DNA of 64,000 nucleotides from CAYJBH01 sp964369445 (GCA_964369445.1 CAYJFU010000001.1:1-64000); one strand, 5' to 3'. Positions 49,737-57,936 are shown, counted from the first letter of the stretch. The notes: a model not told the origin generated them from the letters alone. Numbers and translations are program-made.

Positions 49737-50798
49737 TTGGCTAAAATGATGAGGGCGCAGGTAGTTGAGAGCGTCGGTAAAATGGTTATGAAAGAGGTTC
49801 CGGTGCCACAAATCAGCAGCGGAGAGGCTCTAATTAAAGTACATATGTGCGGCATCTGCGGCACCGACTACAAAATTCTTCACGGCGAGTATGCCAGCGA
49901 GTATCTTCCGCTCATCTCGGGTCACGAGTTTTGGGGTGTTGTGGAAGAGGTCGGCGCAAACTCGATGGGCTTAAAGGTTGGCGACAGGGTGTCGGTTGAT
50001 CTGTGTATGCCGTGCGGCACCTGTTATTTCTGCCGCAGAGGGGACCAACTTCTGTGTGCGACATTTACACAGCTCGGTATCCACACCGATGGCGCATTTG
50101 CCGAGTATGTCAAGGCACAGATACAAAACTGCTACAAAATCCCCGATTGCATCGACGACAACACTGCGACATTCATCGAGCCGATGACAGCGGTACTACA
50201 GGGCTCTAAAAAAATGAACCTTAAAATTGCCTCTAGCCTTGTAGTTATCGGTTGCGGACTTGGCATACTGCATGCCGCACTCGGCAAACTCAGGGGCGCG
50301 GCACCGGTTATAGTTATCGGCGACAGCGAGCGCAGGCTCAAAATTGCAAAGGACATGGGTGTCGATTACACCATCAACATCAACGAAGTTAAAGATCCCG
50401 TCGCAAAGGTCATGGAGCTTACAGACGGTGTCGGCGCAGACTACGTTTTAGAGGCGGTCGGACATCCGGCAACCTACAAGCAGGCATTTGAAATGGTGCG
50501 TCGCGGCGGTACTGTTGAGGCTTTCGGCGTTGTACAACAGGGCAAAACCGTCGATGTAGAACCTTATGAGTTCGTGCTCGGCGAGAAAAAGGTTTCGGGC
50601 AGCTGTGCCGGTATCGGCAACGACTGGGGCGATGTCATAAGACTGCTGGAGTACGGTAGAGTGGATCCCTCACCGCTGTTTAGCAAAGTGGTTCCACTTG
50701 AAGATCTAGCAGCCGCCATACAGGAGAGCCACGACGACAAAGAGATCACAAGGATATTCGTGTCGCCGCTTGTAAACGAAGTGGTGGAGATAAATTAA
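49737..50798 (+). CDS. Zinc-dependent alcohol dehydrogenase (sorbitol dehydrogenase-like)
   Basis: This 353-residue member of the medium-chain dehydrogenase family has catalytic zinc ligands in MCGICGTDYKILHGEYASEY and SGHEFWGVVEEVGANSMGLK. Four structural-zinc cysteines are in DLCMPCGTCYFCRRGDQLLC. The NAD-binding loop is SLVVIGCGLGILHAALGKLR (GCGLG rather than GAGPIG). It would oxidise a polyol or sugar to a ketose. It starts with TTG 49737, with GGAGGG 8 bases upstream; an ATG lies 9 bases further. It is cotranscribed with the isomerase. Confidence 0.9.
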   Translation: MAKMMRAQVVESVGKMVMKEVPVPQISSGEALIKVHMCGICGTDYKILHGEYASEYLPLISGHEFWGVVEEVGANSMGLKVGDRVSVDLCMPCGTCYFCRRGDQLLCATFTQLGIHTDGAFAEYVKAQIQNCYKIPDCIDDNTATFIEPMTAVLQGSKKMNLKIASSLVVIGCGLGILHAALGKLRGAAPVIVIGDSERRLKIAKDMGVDYTININEVKDPVAKVMELTDGVGADYVLEAVGHPATYKQAFEMVRRGGTVEAFGVVQQGKTVDVEPYEFVLGEKKVSGSCAGIGNDWGDVIRLLEYGRVDPSPLFSKVVPLEDLAAAIQESHDDKEITRIFVSPLVNEVVEIN

Positions 50799-50860
50799 CA
50801 AACTTTGGCTATAGAGACTGAAATCTCTGTACATAAAAATAATAAGAAAGGTGCAAAATT

Positions 50861-52189
50861 ATGAAAAAACTACTCAGTATCCTACTAGCACTGTCGCTTG
50901 TGGCAACATTTGCGGCATGTAGCGCAGCTCCTGCAGAGCCTGCAGCTACAGAAGAGGCCTCACAGGCCACAGAAGAACCGGCAGCGGAAGAAGAGGCCGC
51001 AGAATCCGGCGAGGCTGTACAGATCATCTGGGGTTCCGGCCCGCTTGAAAATGATTCCAAAGCAATGATTATAGAGGCTTTTAACTCTTCACAAGACGCT
51101 ATAGAACTGGTTGGTGTAGAGCTTTCCGCTGATGCTACAGAACAGCACAACACATATGTAACCAGCTTTTCTGGCAACTCCAACGACTACGACATCTTTA
51201 CTTCCAACGTGCCGTGGCCCGGTGAATTCTCACAGGCAGGTTATGCAATGGCACTTGACCGCTACATCGAGCGTGACGGCATCGACATGAGCCAATATGT
51301 ACCGGGTTATGTTGACAGCTACACCTTCCAAGGCCAACTTTGGGGTATCCCGACATTTGGTAACGTTCCTCTTCTTTACTACAGAACTGACATCGTTGAA
51401 ACAGCTCCCACCACATGGGAAGAGTTGCTCAGCATGGCTCAGGAATACCAGGGCACAAACGACACAACATACGGCTACCTCATTCAGGCGGCACAGTACG
51501 AAGGTCTGACCTGCAACACCGTTGATATGATTGCAGCATACGGCGGCGAAGTACTTGACGGCGACGGCGTTCCGGTTATCGACTCTGAGGGCACAATTGC
51601 TGCTCTTGACATTATGCAACAGTTTGTAACTTCTGGCATACTTCCCGATGATGTTACAACACACAAAGAGGCAAACTCTACTGAGCTGTTCCTTGCCGGT
51701 GATGCTGTATTTATGCGCAACTGGCCGTCCGCTTGGAGAGATATGACCGATCCCGAAAAATCCAGTGTAGTTGACATGGTTGCATACACACCGCTACCCT
51801 CGGGCAGTGAGCGCTCTGCCGGAACACTCGGCGGCTGGGGCACAATGATCTATGCAAACACACTGCATCCGGATGAGGCTTGGGAAGCTGTAAAGTTTAT
51901 CGCCGGTACAGAAGGACAAAAGATATTTGCTGTAGAAGGTGCATCGCTTCCGACACTGTTGCCGCTTTATGAGGATGCAGACGTTCTGGAAGCAAACCCG
52001 ATGTTCGCTGATAACATGGCGCAGGCTATGAGCGATGCTGTAAAGCGTCCGGTTACACCTATCTACACCGAAATTTCCGAAATCATTCAGATCGAGACAA
52101 CCAACGTACTTTTAGGTTCTACAACACCTGCCGACGCCGCTGCAAACATGCAGACACAGATGCAGGAAGCCATAGACAGCAATACTTAA
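50861..52189 (+). CDS. ABC transporter sugar-binding lipoprotein
   Basis: This 442-residue extracytoplasmic solute-binding protein of family 1 begins with the lipoprotein signal MKKLLSILLALSLVATFAAC (lipid-bearing Cys at residue 20). A Glu/Ala/Thr-rich linker follows (about 21-55), then the binding domain with IIWGSGPLENDSKAMIIEAF, YDIFTSNVPWPGEFSQAGYA and VPLLYYRTDIVETAPTTWEE, and FMRNWPSAWRDMTD later. It captures a sugar outside the cell and passes it to the two permeases encoded downstream. The sugar is unknown. A C-rich hairpin separates it from the permease genes, as often seen where the binding protein is made in excess. Confidence 0.92.
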   Translation: MKKLLSILLALSLVATFAACSAAPAEPAATEEASQATEEPAAEEEAAESGEAVQIIWGSGPLENDSKAMIIEAFNSSQDAIELVGVELSADATEQHNTYVTSFSGNSNDYDIFTSNVPWPGEFSQAGYAMALDRYIERDGIDMSQYVPGYVDSYTFQGQLWGIPTFGNVPLLYYRTDIVETAPTTWEELLSMAQEYQGTNDTTYGYLIQAAQYEGLTCNTVDMIAAYGGEVLDGDGVPVIDSEGTIAALDIMQQFVTSGILPDDVTTHKEANSTELFLAGDAVFMRNWPSAWRDMTDPEKSSVVDMVAYTPLPSGSERSAGTLGGWGTMIYANTLHPDEAWEAVKFIAGTEGQKIFAVEGASLPTLLPLYEDADVLEANPMFADNMAQAMSDAVKRPVTPIYTEISEIIQIETTNVLLGSTTPADAAANMQTQMQEAIDSNT

Positions 52190-52228
52190 TAGCAGAACAG
52201 GGGTTTTCACACTGAAGTGACTGCAACT

Positions 52229-52271
52229 TCAAATTGTTTCCTCCGCCGATGGTGGGGGAAACAATTTGAAA
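52229..52271. terminator. C-rich core hairpin between binding-protein and permease genes
   Basis: TTCAAATTGTTTCC pairs perfectly with GGAAACAATTTGAA around TCCGCCGATGGTGGG. It sits within an operon, so it probably lowers read-through or protects the upstream message from 3' decay. Confidence 0.7.
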
Positions 52272-52317
52272 AACATCATATCTTTGAAGGATGCCCCGCA
52301 CTTTTTGAGGTGAAATA

Positions 52318-53649
52318 ATGAAACTTTCAGGTCTTGGTAAGGGTGGTGTACACAGAAACGGTTTGTCCGAGACACAGCTGGCATGGGTATTGCTTTTTCC
52401 GGCACTGCTTATCATATTCAGCCTTGCGTTTTTTCCGGTTTTGCGCACATTTTATTTGAGCCTTTTTGATTTAAGGCTTAACCACCCCACAAAAAATGTC
52501 ACACAGCTGGACTACGGCTACAATATTGAGCGTGTGGGTGATGCCAACTATCGTTTTAACAGAATAATTAATGCCGCTATCGATGCTGAGACCAATACCG
52601 ATACAAAGCAGGACTTGGAGCAGGTCAAGTTGGATTATGAAGTCTACTTTACAGACTTTTTACAGGCAACAAGTTCCGGCGACGAATACGACATTGTATA
52701 CGATTTACAAAGTAACATGGATACCGTCCCACTGGAATATTCCTTTTATACTATTGACAACAATTTAGCAGGGGCATTTCAAGCGGAACTTCTTAGGTTG
52801 CAAGGGATTTTAGAACCTTATATCGAAACAGCCACCGACGGGCAATCGGTAAAGCTTGCCTCACAGGTGTTCGATGATATAAACTATTCCATCATATCCC
52901 CTAACTTTATCGGTCTTGATAACTACATATCATACTTTCAGGACTCAAGGATGTGGGAAGCGCTTGCACGCACGGTTGTTTTCGGCGTCTTTGCGGTAAT
53001 GTTTGAGTTTTTGATCGGACTTAGTATTGCACTGTTGATGAACAGAGCCTTCAAAGGACGTGGAATTGTGCGCGCCGCCGTCTTGGTGCCATGGGCTATA
53101 CCTGCCTCGGTATCCGCACTTATATGGCGTTTTATGTACGACGGGCAATACGGTGTGCTATCCGGATTTTTTGAGCAACTGGGCATCATTGAGAGCAGGG
53201 GTCAAATACTTACCGATGGCGTAACGACAATGGCCGGCCTTATACTTGCCGACGTATGGAAAACAAGCCCTTATGTATCGCTGTTGTTGCTTGCAGGACT
53301 TCAGTCCATCGACGCTTCTTACTATGAAGCCGCAAGGGTGGACGGCGCAAACAGAATACAACAGTTTTTCAGGATAACTCTTCCGCTGTTAAAGCCATCG
53401 ATACTTGTTGCGGTTATGTTCCGTACTATGGATGCACTCAGGGTGTTCGACCTTGTCTCGGTTATGACAGGTGGTGGCCCTGCAAACGGAACTGAGGTAA
53501 TTACGCTTTACACATATAAAGAGATGTTCGGCAACATGATGTTCGGTGCCGGCTCCGCTCTTTCGGTAATAATATTTGTATGTCTTGCGGCGTTTTGCAT
53601 ATTTTACATAAAAGTGTTCGGGGTCGAACTCATCAAAGTTGATAAGTAG
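52318..53649 (+). CDS. Sugar ABC transporter permease with a large external insertion
   Basis: This is a MalF/UgpA-type permease subunit of 443 residues, about 150 longer than usual. Helix 1 is at about residues 22-46 (LAWVLLFPALLIIFSLAFF). The family segment FIGLDNYISYFQDSRMWEAL normally follows within about 30 residues, but here comes only near residue 198. The intervening 130-150 residues are hydrophilic and acidic, with TDTKQDLEQVKLDYEVYFTD and YSFYTIDNNLAGAFQAELLR, and should lie outside the membrane. The rest is normal, with the EAA loop YYEAARVDGANRIQQFFRIT. GAGGTG precedes the ATG. The second permease follows. Confidence 0.88.
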   Translation: MKLSGLGKGGVHRNGLSETQLAWVLLFPALLIIFSLAFFPVLRTFYLSLFDLRLNHPTKNVTQLDYGYNIERVGDANYRFNRIINAAIDAETNTDTKQDLEQVKLDYEVYFTDFLQATSSGDEYDIVYDLQSNMDTVPLEYSFYTIDNNLAGAFQAELLRLQGILEPYIETATDGQSVKLASQVFDDINYSIISPNFIGLDNYISYFQDSRMWEALARTVVFGVFAVMFEFLIGLSIALLMNRAFKGRGIVRAAVLVPWAIPASVSALIWRFMYDGQYGVLSGFFEQLGIIESRGQILTDGVTTMAGLILADVWKTSPYVSLLLLAGLQSIDASYYEAARVDGANRIQQFFRITLPLLKPSILVAVMFRTMDALRVFDLVSVMTGGGPANGTEVITLYTYKEMFGNMMFGAGSALSVIIFVCLAAFCIFYIKVFGVELIKVDK

Positions 53650-53662
53650 GGGGTGAAGTGAT

Positions 53663-54505
53663 ATGAATAGTGCTCCGGCAATAAAATTTGCAAAAAACGT
53701 TGGCTTTTACACGGCAATTGTTATATTTATCTGCGTTATGCTCTTCCCCTTTTACTGGCAGCTTTTGACCTCGTTAAAACCGGCTGTTGAGCTGACACAC
53801 GTACAGATGTGGCCAAACTTTGCTACCGCTTCGCTTAACAACTATGTGACGATTTTTACACAAAATAACTTTGGTCGTTACATGATAAACAGCCTTATTG
53901 TTGCAGGTCTAACCACCGTTATCGGTATAACGCTTGCAAGCTCCGCCTCCTACGCACTGGCAAGGCTGAAATTTAAAGGCAAAGCTATCGTCTTGGGGCT
54001 AATACTGTCATGTAGTATGTTCCCGCACATCGCAGTACTATCCCCTATCTACATATTTATCAACGATTTGGGATTAAGAAACACCTACTGGGGACTTGTT
54101 ATCCCTTACCTTGCATTCGCACTGCCGCTATCGGTTTGGTATCTGACAATTTTCTTTAAAACGATACCTTTTGAACTTGAAGAAGCGGCAAAGATAGATG
54201 GATGCACACCGGTGCAGGCGCTTTTAAAGGTTATTATACCACTTGCGATACCGGGCACATTTACAACTGCTATTCTGGTGTTCATTCAAGCTTGGAATGA
54301 ATATTTGCTGTCCTTGACAATCAATACCGATGACAATTTCAGAACTATTCCTGTCGGTATCACCATGTTCAGAGGCGAGTTTGAAATGCCGTGGATAGAA
54401 AATGCAGCGGCGATAGTTGTCGTCACAATCCCCATTGCGTGCATAGTTTTGTTACTGCAACGTCGAATTGTTTCCGGACTTACCTCCGGCGCTGTCAAGG
54501 GTTAA
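53663..54505 (+). CDS. Sugar ABC transporter permease (MalG type)
   Basis: This 280-residue permease has six membrane segments. The N-terminal part contains PFYWQLLTSLKPAVELTHVQ, the middle NSLIVAGLTTVIGITLASSA, and the EAA loop ELEEAAKIDGCTPVQALLKV (about residues 172-191), which contacts the ATPase. It pairs with the unusual permease upstream. No ATP-binding subunit is encoded in the locus, so a shared MsiK-type ATPase encoded elsewhere is probable. GGGGTGA precedes the ATG. Confidence 0.92.
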   Translation: MNSAPAIKFAKNVGFYTAIVIFICVMLFPFYWQLLTSLKPAVELTHVQMWPNFATASLNNYVTIFTQNNFGRYMINSLIVAGLTTVIGITLASSASYALARLKFKGKAIVLGLILSCSMFPHIAVLSPIYIFINDLGLRNTYWGLVIPYLAFALPLSVWYLTIFFKTIPFELEEAAKIDGCTPVQALLKVIIPLAIPGTFTTAILVFIQAWNEYLLSLTINTDDNFRTIPVGITMFRGEFEMPWIENAAAIVVVTIPIACIVLLLQRRIVSGLTSGAVKG

Positions 54506-54558
54506 TAAAACACAGACACAGGTTTAAAACATTAGAGTAAAATAAGAAAGGGTAAAAA

Positions 54559-55272
54559 ATGATTAAGATTAGAAGATTTGACAAAGAGAGATCTGACCTC
54601 GGACACGAGGGTACCGTTGTTGCACATAAAATCCTTCCGGAAGGACACCGTGCACCGTTCAACCACAAGTACGGATACCTTGAAAACCGCCATACCATGC
54701 TCGGTCACTCACACCCCACAGATGAGATATATCATGTAGTTTTCGGCAAGGGTACCGTTATCGTTGGCGGCGAAAACAGAGAGGTTAGCGCAGGCGATGT
54801 TATCGACATACCGGCAGGCGTGTGGCACACCATGTCATGTGGTGACGAAGGCCCGATTTGCTGGGCATGTTACTGGTGGGAGGTTATCCCCGAGGGACGT
54901 GTTGTACCCGAGGGCATAAGTGTCAAGCGTTTTGATGTCAACTCCAAAACAACATACGATGCACACGATGGCTCCATCAAGGCTGACAAAGTCTGCCCTC
55001 CCGGCATGACAGCCCCATTTGAGCACCAGTACGGCTACCTCGAGCCGGGCAAAACAATGGAAGGTCACGCCCATGAGACCGGCGAGTGCTATGTAGTTAC
55101 CGGCGGTAGCGGTTATGTCATCATCGGCGATGAAAAGGCTGAGATAAAAGATGGCGACGTCATTGAAATTCCGGTAGATATCTGGCACACCATGACAGCA
55201 AGCGACAACGAGACACTGACGTGGTTTGCGCTGTGGTGGGATGTTAAAGACGAGTACCTGTTCCAGCCGTAA
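54559..55272 (+). CDS. Two-domain cupin protein
   Basis: This 237-residue protein is made of two similar cupin domains, about residues 15-110 and 130-230. Matching segments are PFNHKYGYLENRHTMLGHSH and PFEHQYGYLEPGKTMEGHAH, then GTVIVGGENREVSAGDVIDI and GYVIIGDEKAEIKDGDVIEI, then PAGVWHTMSC and PVDIWHTMTA. The His/Glu positions for metal binding are present in both halves (HSHPTDEIYH and HAHETGECYV). This points to an internal duplication. It may be a sugar isomerase, epimerase or sensor; the function is not decided by sequence. It follows the transporter genes and probably shares their transcript. Confidence 0.85.
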   Translation: MIKIRRFDKERSDLGHEGTVVAHKILPEGHRAPFNHKYGYLENRHTMLGHSHPTDEIYHVVFGKGTVIVGGENREVSAGDVIDIPAGVWHTMSCGDEGPICWACYWWEVIPEGRVVPEGISVKRFDVNSKTTYDAHDGSIKADKVCPPGMTAPFEHQYGYLEPGKTMEGHAHETGECYVVTGGSGYVIIGDEKAEIKDGDVIEIPVDIWHTMTASDNETLTWFALWWDVKDEYLFQP

Positions 55273-55326
55273 AAAGCGAAGCGGTAGTTTATCAGAAAAA
55301 TGAAGATAAATTAATTTGTTTTAGCT

Positions 55327-55437
55327 TAGGTAGTGTAGTCACGAGTGTTAAGCCGTCCGATTTTGGCGCTTTTACGCCTTGTCTAAAGATAAACCCCTCA
55401 AAATCTGCGCGTTTCAACTCTTGACGACACTATCTAA
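55327..55437. repeat. Imperfect palindrome of about 110 bp (TTAGATAGTGT type)
   Basis: TTAGGTAGTGTAGTCACGAG on the left matches the complement of CTCTTGACGACACTATCTAA on the right with few differences. Pairing continues inward (GATTTTGGCGCTTTTA against TAAACCCCTCAAAATC). Possible single ends of the same type occur at 36346, 37170 and 57303. The 370-base gap between the cupin and the oxidoreductase genes holds this element and AT-rich sequence. Confidence 0.6.
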
Positions 55438-55640
55438 CAGGACATATAAGATAAGCACAAAACACACTTACAAACGATGGCTAAAGACTTATATTGATTT
55501 TGACTAACCTCAATCTTTTGAATATTCAACAGAAATAAAGTATTTTACATCAAGTAAAAGTAGCTATTCACCTTTCGTCTTTATTTTCATGTGTGTTGCA
55601 CGTGGCTAAGGGCACAAAACTAAAAAAAGGAGTTTAAGAC

Positions 55641-56882
55641 ATGGGATACAAAGAGACATTGCTGGATCCGATTAAAATCGGAAACCGCACAGCTCAAAAC
55701 AGATTTTTTATACAGGCGATGGAATGTAACGACGAGGACGAGACAGGTAACCCCTCACCGTCCACAACCGAAAGATACTGTAAACTTGCACAGGGTGAGG
55801 CAGGCTTAATCTCCCTTGAAGCTATTTCCGTCACACGCGAGAGCCGCTCACGCGACAATCAGCTTATGATCATGCCGGAAAACGAAAAGCCTCTGACCGA
55901 GTTTGTCAAGGCAGTGCATGATGCAAACCCGAAAAGCCTGTTTGTATTTCAGCTGACACATTCCGGCGAGCTGTCAAACCCGGCATTTTCGCGCAGGGTT
56001 ACACCAAAACCGCTTCCGGGACTTGGTGGCGACCTCTTGACAGAGGACGAAGTGGACAAGATCATGGACAAGTTTGTGCTTGCCTCCAAAATAGCACATG
56101 CCGCCGGCGCAGACGGTGTTGACCTTAAACTGTGCCACGGCTATCTCGGCTCGCAGATGCTACGTCCGTACAATGACCGTAACTGGAAATACGGCGGTTC
56201 GTGGGAGAACAGAAGCCGCTTTGCGTTTGAGCTTATCGAGCGCATAACCAAAGAGGTTAACGATCCGAACTTTATTATCGGTTCCAAAATATCCGCATGG
56301 GAAGGTTTCCCCGGTGGCTTTGGCACCGAAGCACCCGACTCCCCTATCATGTGCCTTGACGAGCCCATCAAGTTGATAAAAGGTCTTGAAGAGCGCGGCG
56401 CAAGCTACATCATCCAGTCCGCAGGTAGCCCGTCCATCACCATAAGCCTAACACAGGTTGACAAACACATCCCCTACTACTCCTACCTACACCAGTACTG
56501 GGCAAAGGAATTCAAAAAGGCATTAAAGCCGGAGACGGTACTTATCGGCTCCAACTTCTCGCCCTACAGAAACGGCAAAAACGGTCTGTGTGCCGTGACA
56601 CAGGAGGAAAGCAGTCTTTTGAACTACGGCGCATGGTGCATTGAAAACGGCGCTGTCGACATGATAGGTCTGGGTCGCCAGTCTTTCGCAGATCCGCTCA
56701 TGGCGAAAAAACTGCGCGAGGGCAACGAGGCAGACATAAAGTACTGCACCGTCTGCGACAACTGCCTGGAGCTTTTGATACAGCAGAGCAAAGTAGGTTG
56801 CTGTACATTCAACCCCGAGGCCACAAAATGGCTTGTCGAGACAAGAAAAGAAAAAGGCAAACTCAGGGTTCATCATACTTAA
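55641..56882 (+). CDS. Old Yellow Enzyme-type NADH:flavin oxidoreductase, reductase domain absent
   Basis: This 413-residue protein corresponds to the FMN-binding barrel of 2,4-dienoyl-CoA-reductase-like enzymes. Features: N-terminal LLDPIKIGNRTAQNRFFIQA, LFVFQLTHSGELSNPAFSRR, HAAGADGVDLKLCHGYLGSQ and MLRPYNDRNWKYGGSWENRS. The C-terminal cysteine set CTVCDNCLELLIQQSKVGCC can bind one 4Fe-4S cluster. The FAD/NAD(P)H domain that normally follows (about 250 residues) is absent, so electrons must come from a separate partner. AAGGAG precedes the ATG. It is separated from the cupin gene by a palindrome but lies on the same strand. The substrate is unknown. Confidence 0.88.
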   Translation: MGYKETLLDPIKIGNRTAQNRFFIQAMECNDEDETGNPSPSTTERYCKLAQGEAGLISLEAISVTRESRSRDNQLMIMPENEKPLTEFVKAVHDANPKSLFVFQLTHSGELSNPAFSRRVTPKPLPGLGGDLLTEDEVDKIMDKFVLASKIAHAAGADGVDLKLCHGYLGSQMLRPYNDRNWKYGGSWENRSRFAFELIERITKEVNDPNFIIGSKISAWEGFPGGFGTEAPDSPIMCLDEPIKLIKGLEERGASYIIQSAGSPSITISLTQVDKHIPYYSYLHQYWAKEFKKALKPETVLIGSNFSPYRNGKNGLCAVTQEESSLLNYGAWCIENGAVDMIGLGRQSFADPLMAKKLREGNEADIKYCTVCDNCLELLIQQSKVGCCTFNPEATKWLVETRKEKGKLRVHHT

Positions 56883-56902
56883 ATTCAACTGAATATAGAT
56901 TA

Positions 56903-56949
56903 AAAACAGAAATGACCTCATGCAATCGGCATGAGGTCATTTCTGTTTT
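56903..56949. terminator. Bidirectional terminator after the flavin oxidoreductase gene
   Basis: AAAACAGAAATGACCTCATG pairs perfectly with CATGAGGTCATTTCTGTTTT, with a 7-base loop. It also overlaps the stop codon of the small minus-strand gene, so it serves both genes. Confidence 0.85.
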
Positions 56950-57171
56950 ATTGCCGATTTTTCTTTATTTCTCTGGCAACAAAATCAATAATTTCTTCCG
57001 GTGTCGGTGTCTCACCTTTATGATGCACCATTTTTTGATAATTTGAGGTTGTACTATTTTTCGGTACATTTCGATATGCTTCATTTATCGCCTCTTGCAT
57101 TTCTCTGCGCATCTGTTTAACAGATATTCCATGTTGTTTTGCTAATTCCGAATGGCTTTTTTGCTATCCAT
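56948..57171 (-). pseudogene. Small Spo0A-C-like gene divergent from XRE, frameshifted
   Basis: AAGGGA precedes ATG 57171. The start MDSKK is followed, one frame over, by SHSELAKQHGISVKQMRREM, QEAINEAYRNVPKNSTTSNY and KGETPTPEEIIDFVAREIKK, ending at 56948. One more base in the run at 57157-57162 would give a 74-residue protein. The middle resembles a helix-turn-helix of the sporulation-factor Spo0A C-terminal type, as seen in small Firmicute proteins (memory-based, weak). It is divergent from the XRE gene at 57400, with a palindrome at 57217-57251. Confidence 0.6.
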
Positions 57172-57216
57172 TTCATTCCCTTTCCCGTACCATTAGTTAC
57201 ATATTAACACATATAA

Positions 57217-57251
57217 GGTGTAAATACAATATATAAATGTGTATTTACACC
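57217..57251. promoter_or_regulatory. Palindromic operator between small gene and XRE gene
   Basis: GGTGTAAATACA (57217-57228) and TGTATTTACACC (57240-57251) are perfect 12-base arms separated by 11 bases. It lies in the divergent gap and is a strong candidate for the XRE binding site. Confidence 0.7.
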
Positions 57252-57399
57252 ATAATAGTTGCTCCTATATTGGTGAAAAATACTTTAAAATTATTGTGTG
57301 TTTAGATAGTGTTAACAAGGTCAATAGCTTAGAGGCACATTCTCGTTTACTTTTAATTGTTGACATTGTTATATTAGCACTAGTAATGGGAGGTGTTGT

Positions 57400-57621
57400 A
57401 TGGAAGACCATCAAGAGGAATTTGCCAAAATCGGTTTAAACATAATGTTTTACAGAAAACGCATGGGCATAACACAGGATAGGCTTGCGGAGCTTACATC
57501 CTTCAGCCGCAACCACATACAACAGATAGAGACCGCAAAAGCCACACCTAGTGTCGCGGCACTTCTGTCGATAGCCGAGGCGCTGAACATACCGCCCGCC
57601 AAACTTTTTAATTTTGATTAA
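57400..57621 (+). CDS. Small XRE-family regulator
   Basis: This 73-residue helix-turn-helix protein contains IGLNIMFYRKRMGITQDRLA, ELTSFSRNHIQQIETAKATP and SVAALLSIAEALNIPPAKLF. GGGAGGTG lies before the ATG. It belongs to the Xre type that binds palindromes; the operator candidate at 57217 is upstream. The gene ends at a strong bidirectional terminator shared with the next XRE gene. Confidence 0.85.
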   Translation: MEDHQEEFAKIGLNIMFYRKRMGITQDRLAELTSFSRNHIQQIETAKATPSVAALLSIAEALNIPPAKLFNFD

Positions 57622-57638
57622 TGTCGAAAACTTAACGC

Positions 57639-57684
57639 ATGAAATCCCATCATACCGCCGTTTGTCAGCATGATGGGATTTCAT
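57639..57684. terminator. Bidirectional terminator between two convergent XRE genes
   Basis: ATGAAATCCCATCA pairs perfectly with TGATGGGATTTCAT around TACCGCCGTTTGTCAGCA. It separates the convergent regulators at 57400 and 57697. Confidence 0.8.
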
Positions 57685-57696
57685 TGTCGGTTATTT

Positions 57697-57936
57697 TTAC
57701 ATCCAGCGCTTATTTGCTTTTTTCTCATCCGTAAGACCCAACAAATAATCGACACTTGTATCATAAAGCACCGATAACTTTATCAGCGCATCAATCGGAT
57801 AATTCAAAACACCTATTTCATACTGTGAGTATGTATTTTGTTTTACGTTAATATAATCTGCAACAAACTTTTGTGTATAATCGTTGTCTATGCGCAGGTT
57901 TCTTATGCGCTCAAATTTTAGTATCTCTGTTCTCAT
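57697..57936 (-). CDS. Small XRE-family regulator
   Basis: This 79-residue helix-turn-helix protein contains RIRNLRIDNDYTQKFVADYI, NVKQNTYSQYEIGVLNYPID and ALIKLSVLYDTSVDYLLGLT. The last part is the same as in the XRE protein at 15811 (YDTSVDYILGLT). GGAGAGG precedes the ATG. It is divergent from a small gene at 58048 with the inverted repeat AAGATA/TATCTT between them. Confidence 0.85.
   Translation of the reverse strand: MRTEILKFERIRNLRIDNDYTQKFVADYINVKQNTYSQYEIGVLNYPIDALIKLSVLYDTSVDYLLGLTDEKKANKRWM

Noticed and set aside
3796..52271. CRISPR array, suggested by many similar short repeats
   Set aside because: The repeats are hairpins scattered over 48 kb between genes with irregular spacing. 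There are no regular spacers and no cas genes.
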